Positions 1 to 11,215 of a stretch of 64,000 bases of DNA are shown here, one piece after another; position 1 is the first letter of the stretch, and each line of letters starts with the position of its first letter. The notes under the pieces were generated by a model, which searched no databases, had not been told where the DNA came from, and saw only the letters and a program-made list of their open reading frames with translations. The stretch comes from Marisa cornuarietis. Lineage: Eukaryota > Mollusca > Gastropoda > Architaenioglossa > Ampullariidae. Both the position numbers and the translations under genes were made by a program. The stretch covers positions 620,001-684,000 of the forward strand of contig SMMW01000646.1 of the NCBI GenBank assembly GCA_004794655.1, given 5' to 3'.

Positions 1-933
1 CTTTGATCGGTGGCAAACCAGGTTGTTAAAATGTACGTAGAGGTCGTTGTCTTACATAATTATAGTCCACAGCTGTGGCTGCAGAGTTTCAGGGGTAACG
101 TAAGCACTGGGGTACAGAGCGAGGTACCTCGGGCCGTGCCCAGGGGCAAAATGATGAAATCGAGGACAAACTCTCTATATTACTCGAATATTGCTTTATG
201 TTACTTTACCCTAGTGAATAATTACCACTTTATAATTACGGTCGTAGGGGTAAGGCAACATAAGTGGACACAGTTTCATAAATACGGAGATGAAACGCTT
301 GCCGTTGATTTACCTGGAACAACGAATTCCCTCACTCCATGATCACGGCCCCAGGTCCGAACTCCATCAATAGCTCCTGGAGTATATGTCACGATCATAC
401 AGACTGCTCATACATCATAACTTACAACAATGAATAGTGTGGGGAGTAACTCTAATTACAGCTTACAGGTTATGTAATGACTGATAGCGAACAGGTTGTG
501 TAATAAAGTTCCGCAATGTGTCGACGATCGAATGGCTGCACAGATACGAGCAGGGGATGTAAAAAGGCAGCTCGAAGGTTCGTTAAACAACAGTACTTAG
601 GTTGTGAGAAGTGCATGACAACAACGGGCTGTGAACTAATCGTGTAACTGTGAATGAATAAATGCGCAACAGTTTGATGGGTGGTGTTATGATTATGCAA
701 CAGCGAACAGGTTGAGTAACTGATAGGTTGTTGTGATGGGCGCGTGGCCGTGACGAGTGTAAACAGCAAATACTCTGCAACAAAGGCATGCCGGTGATTA
801 GGCTGTGTACTGACTATATATCAGGGACTAAACTATGCAATGACTTCAGTTACCTTTTTCAAAAGGAGTTAAAATCTGGACAGATCACTGAGTAAGAAAA
901 TATATCCTTCAAATGAAAAATTGCAAAGAAAGA

Positions 934-936
<3 letters not shown>
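1..936. other. Unassigned non-coding stretch
   Basis: No recognisable gene. Short frames on both strands show no family motif. A short phrase (agcgaacaggttg) recurs near 486 and 702, which hints at old degenerate tandem duplication, but the flanks do not align well. Confidence 0.5.

Positions 937-991
<55 letters not shown>
937..991. repeat. (GT)n microsatellite, about 27 units
   Basis: Uninterrupted GT dinucleotide tract. Apparent proteins across it (runs of His-Thr or Val-Cys) are translated repeat. Confidence 0.98.
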
Positions 992-992
<1 letters not shown>

Positions 993-1037
993 AAAAATAA
1001 TAAAATTTGTGAATATTGTAATAGCAATGCGCACTAA

Positions 1038-1211
1038 ATCCATCATCATCACCATCACCATCACCACCATCACCACCATCATCACCATCATCACCGTCAC
1101 CGTCACCATCATCACCATCACCATCACCACCACCATCATCACCACCATCATCATCATCATCATCACCATCATCATCATCACCATCATGATGATGATGATG
1201 ATGATGATGAT
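1038..1211. repeat. Imperfect CAT/CAC trinucleotide tract switching to GAT
   Basis: Mixed CAT and CAC triplets run to about 1186 and then flip to the complementary GAT triplet (about 1186-1211). The two polarities can pair as a hairpin. The His, Asp and Met runs in overlapping frames are artefacts of this tract. Confidence 0.95.
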
Positions 1212-3328
1212 TTTGGCAACGCTTCTCATTCTTATCGCCAAACTTATTGTTGTCTAAAATGAAGCCGACGTAATTGAGGAAGGAAAGATTGATGCAAATT
1301 TTGTGCATTCAGACCTCCTCCCTCTCTCAATCGTTCTCTTTCCTTCTCACTTAACCTTCCCTCTTCCTCACAACAGCCTCCACGAGTGTTCGAAGTATTT
1401 TTCTCGCCTCAGCCAGCCCCCCCCACCCCCCTTTGCTCTGCTGATCAAACTTTGATCTCATCGTTTCTCGCCAGACCGCTCGTTTTCATCATTGATTGGC
1501 GTGTTGATGGACAGACATTGGGGGGTGGGGGGTAGAGTAGGGTGGCTCTTTTTCTCTCCCCCAGTTTTCTCAGTGTGCTTTTGTTTCAAAACATCTGGCG
1601 GTGCCCACATTACGAGACAATTACGACAGCCCAGAGAACGCTCCTCTTGGGTCGGAACATCGGAAATATTCTTTCCCTCCTGGTCGCTCGCATTCTGCAG
1701 TTATTTAAGCCCATGGGAAAAGATCTATGGCCACTATTCTTTAAATGCTTGTGTGAAGTGCTGGAACAAGAGAGGGTTTTTACATTTGCGATGGCGATTG
1801 GTCCCAGAGTGAAAAGATCTGGGACCCGAGAAAAAAAAAGTTCTGCCTCATTTGCGAAGCATATATTGATAAGGATTGATCAGATATCGCCAATCGTCTC
1901 CCGAGGAAGAATTTTAGGAGAGCTTCTCCAAGTTTTCGAGACTTTACAATCGCTAGTCTGAAGAGACAGGAGATCACGGCCCATCGTGAAACTATGGCTA
2001 ATGATGGCCGATGAATGCCCACTAGAGATCGGAGGTGGGGTGCAGGGGTCGGGTGGGGACGAGAAGAGAGCGGAACTCGGCACACCCTGTCCTGTTCTTG
2101 AAATAAACGTTACACCCGCTTTCACCATTTCGGGTATGTAAAGGGTAGTAGGTATAAATATAAATCTTTAACTGTTTCACCACAATTTCTCGAAGCCTTT
2201 CTTAACTTATTTTGAGTGAAGGTCACAGGAAAAAAATGAGTTTGCGGCGAACGTTCGTGAGTTGAAACTTCGGTCAACATGCTAAGTTAAAAAATTCCGG
2301 AGGTTTGACGCTTCGGCGTTTAAACGTGCATTGCTGCCACACCTGCATGCTTTCAACATTTCTTGTTGCTGACGACCGTGACGAGATCCGAGAAAAGATC
2401 ACACGACAAGAAACCTGTCGTTCACAGGGATTACACTTGTGACTACCCCACCTGTTCTGTCAGTGATGCGTTACTTTTTTCCACCAAGTGCCCACAACTG
2501 TCCCTTATTTTGTTTTTACATGATGTGCTCAGCCTTAAACTGTAACCCTAATCCTACCACCCCACCCGTTTCTTAAGCATAAACCACAGAGGCTACTTCT
2601 CGAGCTAAAAATAAAAAAACCCAAAACGTTAAGAAAGCTATCCAGAACAAACAAGAATGCCCTCCCCCCACCGAAAAAAACATACACAAAAACAAAATTT
2701 AGACATGTTTAAAAATAACTTTAATGGGAATCGAACCCAAGAACGTAACACAAAAAGTAGAACTGCTTTTGTCACGTCCCGATCCGTGTGACCCAGGAAA
2801 TAAACATCAAACGGACTCATCTCACCTGTCCACAAACCTCGCTCCTAGCAACGTGAGCTACATCAAACACCATTTAATTATATTTGAGACATCGTTGTTA
2901 ACTCTGGGGGACAGGAGAAAGAGGGACACCCTTGACCAACAAGAGAGGGCTACCTTCATCAACTTTCTTCTCTCTAAAGAGATCATCATTAGCTTGCTTG
3001 CGGGATGGATGGTGAGTAGTAAGCCACACACGATGATTCAGTCGTTCAGTTCCCTTCCCTGCCGGCGAGACAGGGGGCGCGGAGGGGAGAAAATTTCCCA
3101 TTTGAACAAAACGCTGCTCGTGCGGGTCCATCGACTTTCGCCTTGGGGTGGAAACCTACCCATATGCTAAAGCTGGCACTGGAGGTGACACTTTATAAAG
3201 AGCTTTTGTCTTGAACGAGAGGGACTTTGTCATATCAGGGTTGACTTTGTACTGGGATGGGTGGGCGCAGATTAAATGCCCAGTGCAGACTAGTCCCGTA
3301 CACGAGTTTCAGATTTGCTGGGAAACAA
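1212..3328. other. Unassigned stretch
   Basis: Pyrimidine-rich and mixed-composition DNA. Open frames at 1542-1961 (+) and 2724-3170 (+) were read and match no family I know; they lack compositional periodicity and convincing splice signals. A tRNA B-box-like string on the minus strand near 2727-2740 has no clear A box. Confidence 0.5.
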
Positions 3329-3375
3329 ATAATAATAATTATTGAATTTATAAAGCACACTCCCCCGTGTGAATG
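3329..3375 (-). mobile_element. Probable LINE 3' tail with (TTA)n end
   Basis: An (AAT)n run is followed by attgaatttataaagcac. Read on the minus strand this is a short AT-rich 3' UTR with a GTGCTTTATAAA string ending in TTA repeats. It resembles the 3' end of the LINE at 35.4-35.5 kb and the tail at 11.13 kb. Only the tail is visible. Confidence 0.4.
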
Positions 3376-3465
3376 AGAGCTGGGCGCGCTGCACACGAAA
3401 ATCTGTTAACAACCGACAGTCAGCCAAACAAGAAACACAAGTGTCAGCAAATAGATGACATCATA

Positions 3466-3560
3466 GCAAAAAACAAAACAAAACAAACAAAACAAACAAA
3501 AAAAACAAACAAAAAAACCCCAACCAAACAAAAAAAAACAACAACAACAAAAACAAACAT
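3466..3560. repeat. A/C-rich low-complexity tract
   Basis: Irregular AAAC/AAC units. Same base bias as the larger tract at 40.8-41.3 kb. Confidence 0.9.
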
Positions 3561-3696
3561 GAACTAAGCGCATGGATGAAAATGAAAAACTAAGAAGTGA
3601 ACAAAATAGCACACTTATTCATGCAAAATAGTTCTTAAAGGGGTTTTAATTCGTTCCGAAGATAAGGAGTGCATGATAGCCTAGAGAACTCGAGAC

Positions 3697-3869
3697 GCCA
3701 TCTTGGTAGTTAAAGCCCAGACGAGCTGCTGACATGAATTCGCCGCCCTGAACTATGAACTCTAAGGAGTCAAGGTCGTACTGACCTAATGTACTGAAAA
3801 GAAGAACCGTAAATATATTCGATTAACATGTTTTTCACATATTTTGTCGAGCTGAACTACCAAGATGGC
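3697..3869. repeat. 15-bp inverted repeat with 143-bp spacer
   Basis: gccatcttggtagtt at 3697-3711 is matched exactly in inverse orientation at 3855-3869. The core, AAGATGGC, resembles the YY1 binding consensus. No open frame spans it. Confidence 0.75.
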
Positions 3870-4619
3870 CTCCGACGAGGTCTTACTCTTTCAAATTGCT
3901 TACAACCTTCGCGTCAATGGCTTCCTTTTTGTGTCTTGGTTCATGCTTGACAGAAGCTTTAAATAGGATACGCATTGAGGATCTTCTTAGTCACGCTTAA
4001 TCGTAAAATTCTTTGTGATTTTGTTTAAAACTGTAGTATAAACAGTTCTCAGCTTTTGAGCATATCGAAGAGATGAGCACAAATGTAAATCTGTATTGAA
4101 GGCCGAACTTTCACCGTCCGGCAGAAAAATAAATGGATTCTATACGGTGGAGGGAAGTGAAGGTACTGGTCGGGCAAGATGGATGCAATTAGCAAAGATT
4201 GATCACTGGGGTAGAAGAGTGACCACTAGTGTCGCCAGCACTGTGTGCTTCCCACCTTCCTCTTCTGGGTCGAACTATATTTTCCGTTATGAGCTAAACG
4301 TTCGGGCTTTTCACGCAGTTCAATGCTGTATGACTGCGTTATGCAGCTGAGTACATTTTTCTGCATGCCTCATGTGCTTTTTCATAATGTTTCTTACATG
4401 TATCGAAAACCAAGTAGGCGAGTTATTAACTCCCAGGAGTCCCACCCACTGCTTTCATTCTAGAGGAGTTTGCTGGGTGCGTATGGGGGACTAACTCCCT
4501 TTGTCCTGGCCACAGGAAATCTCACTCGCTGTCCAGCCACACTCGATGGAGGGAAGACCTTTTAACGTGGAGGATGTTTTTCAGAAGTGTCGTCTAATGC
4601 TGACAGTTTTTAACGATAA
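3870..4619. other. Unassigned stretch
   Basis: Nothing recognised. The 84-residue frame at 4096-4350 has no recognisable domain. Confidence 0.5.
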
Positions 4620-4872
4620 TCCGTCATCAGCGTCATTGTCATCAGCATCCTCGTCATGTTAGTCATCAACATCGACGTCAACATATTTCCCATCAGTGCC
4701 GTTATCGTCATTGCCACTTCATCATCAATATCATCATTGCTAATTCCTTCATCTTCATCATGGTCACCAGCGCCGTCTGCATCGTTGTCATCCCCATCGT
4801 CGCTTTCATCAGCATCATCTTTATCGTTGTCATCAGTATCGTTATCATAGTCATCGTCTTCGCCATCTTATT
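4620..4872. repeat. Decayed ATC/GTC trinucleotide region
   Basis: Phase-3 pattern of ATC, GTC and GCC triplets with many substitutions, an old microsatellite. It produces Ser- and Ile/Val-rich pseudo-proteins in overlapping frames. Confidence 0.85.
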
Positions 4873-4879
4873 ATGGAGT

Positions 4880-5120
4880 CTAGGATATCCCGGTAGCGCA
4901 GTGGTAGAAACTGCAAGGTGTTTACCTATACTACCATCACCACTACTACGGCGAGGTCCTGGGATCAGACCTCTGGGAAAACACTCTCTGGATGTGACAC
5001 CTGTCCACCGTTCTGGTCAGTGTGGCTTTTCTCACGTTTCCTCCCTCTCTGCCATCCTTTTTCCTTTTGTACAAAATCACCTCAAGGAAGAAGCACATTC
5101 CCCTTCGAATAAATCAGTTG
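4880..5120 (+). mobile_element. tRNA-derived SINE with conserved core
   Basis: The pol III A-box-like string tagcgcagtggta lies at 4893-4905 and a B-box-like string gggatcagacctc at 4961-4973. They are followed by a core with tctctggatgtgacacctg and tttcctccctct, and a tail ending in aagaagcac and an AATAAA-rich segment. The same order of blocks is seen at 28.12-28.34 kb, and the core and tail recur on the minus strand at 60.86-60.99 kb. A (CAC/TAC) insertion widens the A-B spacing. The core arrangement is like that of metazoan core SINE superfamilies; the exact family is not determined. Confidence 0.8.
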
Positions 5121-6559
5121 GAATCAACCATCAACTCCGAACGCGAGCAGCAGCCAGATAAATGTGTTTCAGGGAGACAGGCTACCTCCGAGTCACCCTA
5201 ACACCGAAGATTCGTCCCTTGGTAATATCAGAGCGTGTGACACTTACACCAGGGGTAACGTTTACCCATTAAATTTCAATCATGTTCCTGCTCCATCCTC
5301 AAACACCACCCCTCCCACCACAAAGCTCCACTTCCCCCCTCCCTCATCCGTCAGCATCCAGCCGCGGCCTGGGACGCGGACCATATGGACTGCAGATTGA
5401 TTATTTAACATGCCTATTGAGAAGTCCTCGTCGGGGGCCCGTCTCGGACCCAGTCCTCGTCGCGGACAAGGTAAAGAGGACGGACGCCAGCAATGGGTGG
5501 GAGGGATTAATTTCACTCTACGTGTGCCTCCCACCCAACTCCTCCATCTCTCTCTCTGCACTCGCAGATATGTCTCGTTTCTACTCCCACCCCTTTTCTC
5601 CTGTCGGTCGAAGCTCGCGCTAGGGCCAGGAGGGAGCTGCTGTAGGGGTGCAACCATCCGGTGTGTTCTCAGATACGTCAATGGCCCGCGCCGCGATAAC
5701 CTTACACGTGCGCATCACAACATCGACCTCCTCAAGGCCCCGGCTGTCCGAGGAACGGAAATCTATATTTTCTATGATTGATGTGAGAGCCGGGCTGGAT
5801 GCTTTTTTGAGGTGGGGGATGCGGAAAAATAATGGGGATCCTGAAGGGGGTTTTGTTGGTATTTGACTGGTCAACACGCGCTGCACCTGTCCGGCTCGCA
5901 CCCGACTCCATTCTTGCTGCTCTCTCTTTCCCACCCCCACCCAAACCTTCCGTTTGCGATTCCCAGCGTCCATTGATCAGGCGCTACATCACGCCCATAC
6001 ATAACTGTCTATCGCTAGTAATGAGTTCAGGGTGTCTCTAAGCCTGGGCGACTCGCGCGCATATCCTGCACTCAGGTGTTTTAAGCAAAAAGTTTTTCTC
6101 CCGCAGCCAGCCCCGAGGGCAGTGCGTTCAGATCTCGTTTTCGCCGCACGTACTCGTTTTTTTTTTAAATCGTTGTCATGCATGTTGTGCATGAACTAGT
6201 GGACGTGTCATAAAGGGCCAGTAACCAACCTTTCATTCAACCAGTTGTTAAGAGTGATGTACGCGACACGTGTCATTGTAATTATTAATTAAAGTCTGTA
6301 GAGCGAAGTATGTAAATGTGTGATGGTGTATTGTCTTGTATATTACATACAGTCTTGACTCTGTATCTCTTCACTGTCCGTCCAACACTAATGTTAGGCG
6401 AGAGTGGAATATGGCGGCTTAAAGGGGGTAGTCTTTCCTGCCATAAAGTGTGGGTGGAGAGATAACGGAGAATAGACATGAGACTATACTGTCTATATAT
6501 ATATATATATAAAAGATGCCTGCACAATCGCCAGTATGTACAGACTCGCACTCCAAGAG
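5121..6559. other. Unassigned stretch, locally GC/CpG-rich
   Basis: Overlapping frames on both strands at 5280-5970 reflect high GC rather than a single gene; none shows a family motif. A short (TA)n run lies at about 6495-6511. Confidence 0.5.
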
Positions 6560-8222
6560 GGCGCATCGATTTGTGCGTGGAATGTCAGTGCGGCAAGGTG
6601 CATGACCTCACCTGCGAGCTCAAACCTTACAGGTGGGATATCGTGGTACTGACGGAAATCCGATGGACGACGAGCTTTAGAGAGAGTCAGATGAAGGCTA
6701 GAAGCTTCTTACAGCGGAGAGGAAACAAAGCACGGACATGGCACACGATTCCTCGTACGTAAAGAAGTGGATGAAGCAGTCATCAGTTGTTCCACCATTT
6801 TCTGCATGCTGATCTCCATTTGAATCGCTGCAAGACCTCTGAATATCACCATTATCCAAGTATATACCATAATCTCCACGCATGACGACTGCCGAAGAGG
6901 AGGAGTTTTGTGAACAACTAGAACGAGTTGTAAGGGCGGCCCAGACGAGTACCGTTAATGATCAGGTTCTGTCAGCAGCTTTCGTCTTGGCGAGTCGAAT
7001 GACAGAGACCCGAGGCTGCTACAGTTCGCTCAAAGTAGCAGGTTAACCCTCGCCAGCACTCTTCACTCTCATAAAAGATCGAGGCTGACGACCTCGCATT
7101 CTCCAGATTGTTCGATCCATCACCAGATCAACTTCATCTTGCTTCCGAGAGGCCTTAAGTTTAGCACCAAGAAGGTCTAAACGGAGACATAACCAGGTGC
7201 AGACATAAATAACAAACACAACCTCGTCTTATCAATTGTCAAGGTGAACCGCCCCACACCCAACCCTCGAATTAGGTTTGATCTTGACAAACTCCGGGAC
7301 CCGGTCATTGCGAAAGTCTTTCAGGCCCAAGCTGAAGGTAAATTCTCTGACCTGAACTTGAAAACTTGATCGAATGTGACGATTGAGGAAACCCTAACTG
7401 GAAACATCAAAGAGGTGCTCCCGTCCACAGCCGAAGAGATACTAGAGAGCCCGAAGACTAAGAAGCAGATCTGAGTCACGAAGGAGGTTCTCGACCTTTG
7501 TGACTACAGGAGGGACTTGAAGAGTGAAAGGCCGACCCCACAGCAGCTGCCGAATATCGGAAAGTCAACAACGAAATCGTGAAAGGGATGAAGGAAGCCT
7601 GGGAAACCTGGATTGAGGAGAGATGTCATGAGGGAGATAAAAGGAATGGCTTGGCGCGACAACAGAAAGGCCTTTCACATACTCAAGACCCTCACAAACG
7701 ATGGTCATCAGCAATCATCAGTCATCGAAGACAGCGCTGGTAATCTCCCTTACGGAAGAGAAGGCTGTATTAAACCGATGGACCGAATACTGTTCTGACC
7801 AGTGTGACTACCTGCTGGCAACCTCCTTCAAGATGCTAACTACCAGGTTAAGAAAGACAATGCCGCAGACTTACTGATCCTACAGGAAGAGGTCAAACCG
7901 GATCTTCGTAGCCTGAAAAGTTGGAAGTATTCAGGGGTTTATAACATTCCAGCAGAGTTGCTCAAATGAGGAGGAGAAGAGATAGCGAAAGTACTCATTG
8001 CCCATGTCGGAAAATTTGATAATACAATGACCTCGAGAACGGACGCATTCACCGGTCCTACTTATTACGAAGAAGGAGAACAACAGGAACACACCCTGGT
8101 GGGTCTCCAGGAACCTCTGTTCTCCAGCATCAAGTGGCAAAAACTGATTTGGTTCGGCCATGTCGCCCGACATGACACCTTAACGAAGACACTCCTCCAG
8201 GGGTACGTGGAAGGAAGATGAA
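6560..8222 (+). mobile_element. Non-LTR retrotransposon relic (endonuclease-RT type), central RT deleted
   Basis: Read across frames, the order of blocks matches a LINE ORF2. An APE-type endonuclease start includes YRWDIVVLTEIRW (about 6625-6670, with the metal-binding Glu of the E-T-R-W-type motif). It is followed by GTRFLVRKEVDEAVISC and RPLNITIIQVY. The linker includes IEETLTGNIKEVLPSTAEEI (about 7380-7440) and KAFHILKTLTNDG (about 7665-7705). The N-terminal RT edge reads NIPAELL. The next recognisable block is the extreme C-terminus, LIWFGHVARHDTLTKTLLQG (about 8148-8207). The RT palm, including the F-A-D-D motif, is absent. There are many stops and frameshifts, so it is inactive. The endonuclease part resembles what databases call craniofacial development protein 2-like. 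Confidence 0.88.
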
Positions 8223-8794
8223 TTTATTTCGATTGTTTATTACGTTTACAATATCGTACAACTATACTGATTAGAATCCTTCCCTTATTTTATTTGGGAA
8301 CAAAATACATTGAGATTTATTCTGAGTAAACGATTTAAAAACCCTCTGGTTTAGTATTTCTCATGCCATCGAGGCTTGAGATTAGTTTAGGTTAGCGAGA
8401 CACGTGCGGAGGGATGAGGGAGGGTTGAGAAAGACAGCAGTGACAAGGTAGGGTTGCGAAAAGTCATGTTTAAGACCTTCCGCTATCCTCCACAAATACA
8501 CAGTGACCAGGCAGGACAAGCTATGGTGTGCCACACCATTTTACTTTGTGAGCAGTGCTCACTGTATCTGATTACAAGGCACGCCGACTCGTCTTCCAGT
8601 ACTCGCCTTGCCTGTAGAGAATAACAAATATGCATCGGTGACTACCAAAGAAAACGCACAGTGAATACACTAGATTTATATATGTAGTTTACCATGCATG
8701 CACCTATGGTAAACATATTGACTATTATCATGAAGCTTGGTTTATAGTGACTGTCACAAAACGTGGTGTACTGTCAACATGAGTGGTTTATTCA
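8223..8794. other. Unassigned stretch
   Basis: 3' flank of the LINE relic. No poly(A) or satellite tail is obvious at the junction and no gene is seen. Confidence 0.5.
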
Positions 8795-8842
8795 TAAACC
8801 GATTCTCTCTGGATGTGACACCGGTTTTATCCGGGTACTTCT

Positions 8843-8846
<4 letters not shown>
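8795..8846 (+). mobile_element. SINE core fragment
   Basis: ctctctggatgtgacaccgg followed by ccgggtacttctgtttc corresponds to the core of the SINE at 28.19-28.27 kb. The copy stops exactly where the (CA)n tract begins. Confidence 0.7.

Positions 8847-8933
<87 letters not shown>
8847..8933. repeat. (CA)43 microsatellite
   Basis: Perfect 87-bp dinucleotide run starting at the end of the SINE core fragment. Confidence 0.99.
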
Positions 8934-8935
<2 letters not shown>

Positions 8936-10256
8936 TGAGATGTATGAGGTAGGCAGGTAGGGGTAGACCCTCTGAGGGCAGCTCACGCGTCTTTGGTCCC
9001 CATCTTGCACCCAACTCTTATCAGTTGCTTGCACACAGCAGCGGGTACACCCGGGTACAGCGCTTCGTCAGCCAAGCCCCCAGAGTATGTCTACCATGTA
9101 CAACCTGGCCATTCACAGCATCCCGACCTGTCTCCAGTTTGCCACTGGACCTACAAGGCCGAGACGAGAGTGAGGCTGATACCGCGCCTCTTCTTGACTA
9201 TAATACCGTATGTGCTCGTATGGGATAGTCACGGGGTTGGAAATGTCAAGGTGTTTATGAAATTTTGATATTTAGATTGACAGATTGCTTTCACCAAGAC
9301 TGGCAGAATAAACTCGTGTCAGATTTGAAGTATACAAATCCTTTAAATGTAGCTTATCCTTATCCGAGGTTAGCTTTCTTACACACATCACACACATAGG
9401 CAAGAGAGATGCATATATAAAATTTAGTCCAGAGGTTTCTAATTTAAACTCTCACAGGGAATGTCATGCACAAGTAATTACACACAAGTAGCACAAACAT
9501 ATGATTGATTTATAAATCTTTTTGTTAAATGGTCTCAGTTTATTCATTTTGTAATTTTATTATCTGTGTATTTATGATTGTATGTTAACGCACTATATTA
9601 GCGATTTCTTGATGTTCAGCGGCCAGTTCAGCTATGAACACCTCAGCACTGTGTTTGTACACACCTGTCTTGGTCCTTGTACCCTGCTGTTTACCCATAG
9701 TCACACACATACACCTAGTTTCTGTTAAATTGCAAAATCAAGCCTTTTGATCAAGCTATGTCCAGCATTATGTTTTATATACTTAAGTACTCATCTTGAC
9801 AGTTCTTGAGCATCCAAGAGCTAACCTCTTGTTTGATAGAAACACTCAGGGTTTTGAAAGCTTTTTTGTATGCTGTTTCTAGTGTTTACTTCGCTTTATT
9901 CTACTATACTTAGGCAGCTATTTTTAAGAAGAAAATGTAACTGTTTACCTGCCTACAGTCAAGGATGCGTGTCTACTGAATGAAGTCTAAAGTCTCTCAA
10001 ACACACATTTGTCGACGGTGGTTTTTTTTTTTTTGCCTTGGTGGTTTTTTGTGTATATACACACACCTAGCAGTACTGCATATCACCAATCGCACCTGTG
10101 CACAAAGAGACAGCAAATTTTTCGACCTCACCCCCCAACCTTCTACTGCTTCACCCCTCCCCCCTAATCTCAGCTCCATCCAGGCGGAAAAGTCACACAC
10201 CACTGCACAGAACTTCATTTACCGCCATCGAACACCTGTGTCGATTCATCGCTTCC
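8934..10256. other. Unassigned stretch
   Basis: AT-rich from about 9280. No gene, RNA or transposon motif recognised; the short His/Pro-rich frames are not convincing. Confidence 0.5.
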
Positions 10257-10615
10257 GCAACATGCTGTCTTAGTCAAACACATTTGCATTTGTGCAACAT
10301 GCTGTCAGTTATATATCCATGCTTGTATCTGCGACATACTGTCTCACTTAAACATGTTTATCTCTGTGACTGTGGGACACACTGTTGAAGGTTTGTAAAA
10401 AGTTGCTGCGATTAAACGCAATGTTCAAGTCTGCAAAAGGTTTGGTCTCATTCCGTCTCAACCCCGGCTGTAGTTTCACTACACAAATTTGTAGGTTTTT
10501 GTTTTGTTTTATCAATTAAACACCTTTTCAGGGTTGAGACAGGGTGAATCATTTTCACGTCTGCAACATATTATCTCAGTTAAACGATTGTTCAGGCCTG
10601 CAACTTGTTATGTCT
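10257..10615. repeat. Degenerate minisatellite, unit roughly 37-40 bp
   Basis: The phrase 'ctgcaacatgctgtctcagttaaacatgttt' recurs in variant forms near 10257, 10297, 10333, 10562 and 10600, with a less similar middle segment. It looks like an old tandem array interrupted by other sequence. Confidence 0.6.
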
Positions 10616-11123
10616 GGGTCAGGCTATCTCGGGTGGAAGTCGCTCCTGATATCTAGTCACAACATCACATTAAAAAATATTTTTTAAAAAAATGCATCCT
10701 TCGTAATTTGACCTGCAGGTGTCCTAGATGAAAACAAATACCTGGAGGCCGCCTTGTGTAGCCACCTGTCGCGCACTTGTTGGCACTTTTGTGACGTCAC
10801 TCGATCGATGGCGACGCTTTGTTAGACAAGTTTGCTTTAGAAAGCAGCGGGTCTTTCTCCCTCTCTTACCTCACTTTACATGGCATCTTGTATGGCACAC
10901 CTCTGGCACTCATAGCTAGAATTTTTCCAACTTCTGGTTTCTCTAAGCAGTTGGTTTTCTATATTTATCAGTCTAAATACAATACATTAGAGAGGTGCCT
11001 GTGTAGTTTTATTAAATACATTACTTGGAGAAATATGCAACTAGTTAAGCTTTTTTCTGCTAAAATTTTTAATTTAATATACTATTCATGCCAAACCTGT
11101 TGTCTCAACAAAGGTAAAAACGA

Positions 11124-11126
<3 letters not shown>
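10616..11126. other. Unassigned stretch
   Basis: Nothing recognised; the short plus-strand frames at 10728-11127 have no family motif. Confidence 0.5.
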
Positions 11127-11165
<39 letters not shown>

Positions 11166-11215
11166 GAATTTGTAGAGCGCACTTCACAATGTGTAGGCGA
11201 GCTTAATTTGCTTTT
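11127..11215 (-). mobile_element. LINE 3' tail with (TTA)n end
   Basis: A (TAA)n run at 11127-11164 is followed by gaatttgtagagcgcacttc. On the minus strand this reads GAAGTGCGCTCTACAAATTC then (TTA)n, like the 3' end of the LINE at 35.44-35.51 kb (aagcgccatgagcc, then TTA repeats). Coding sequence is not visible upstream. Confidence 0.55.

Noticed and set aside
859..1308. 149-residue His/Asp/Gly-rich frame resembling a metal-binding protein
   Set aside because: The His and Asp runs come from CAT/GAT triplets and the Thr-His run from the (GT)n tract.
2715..2810. Possible minus-strand tRNA or SINE with a B-box-like gggttcgattccc
   Set aside because: The B box is good but no A box at proper distance and no cloverleaf could be built; kept only as a remark.
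8737..8960. Small proteins ending in His-Thr repeats
   Set aside because: SINE core fragment plus (CA)43 translated in frame.
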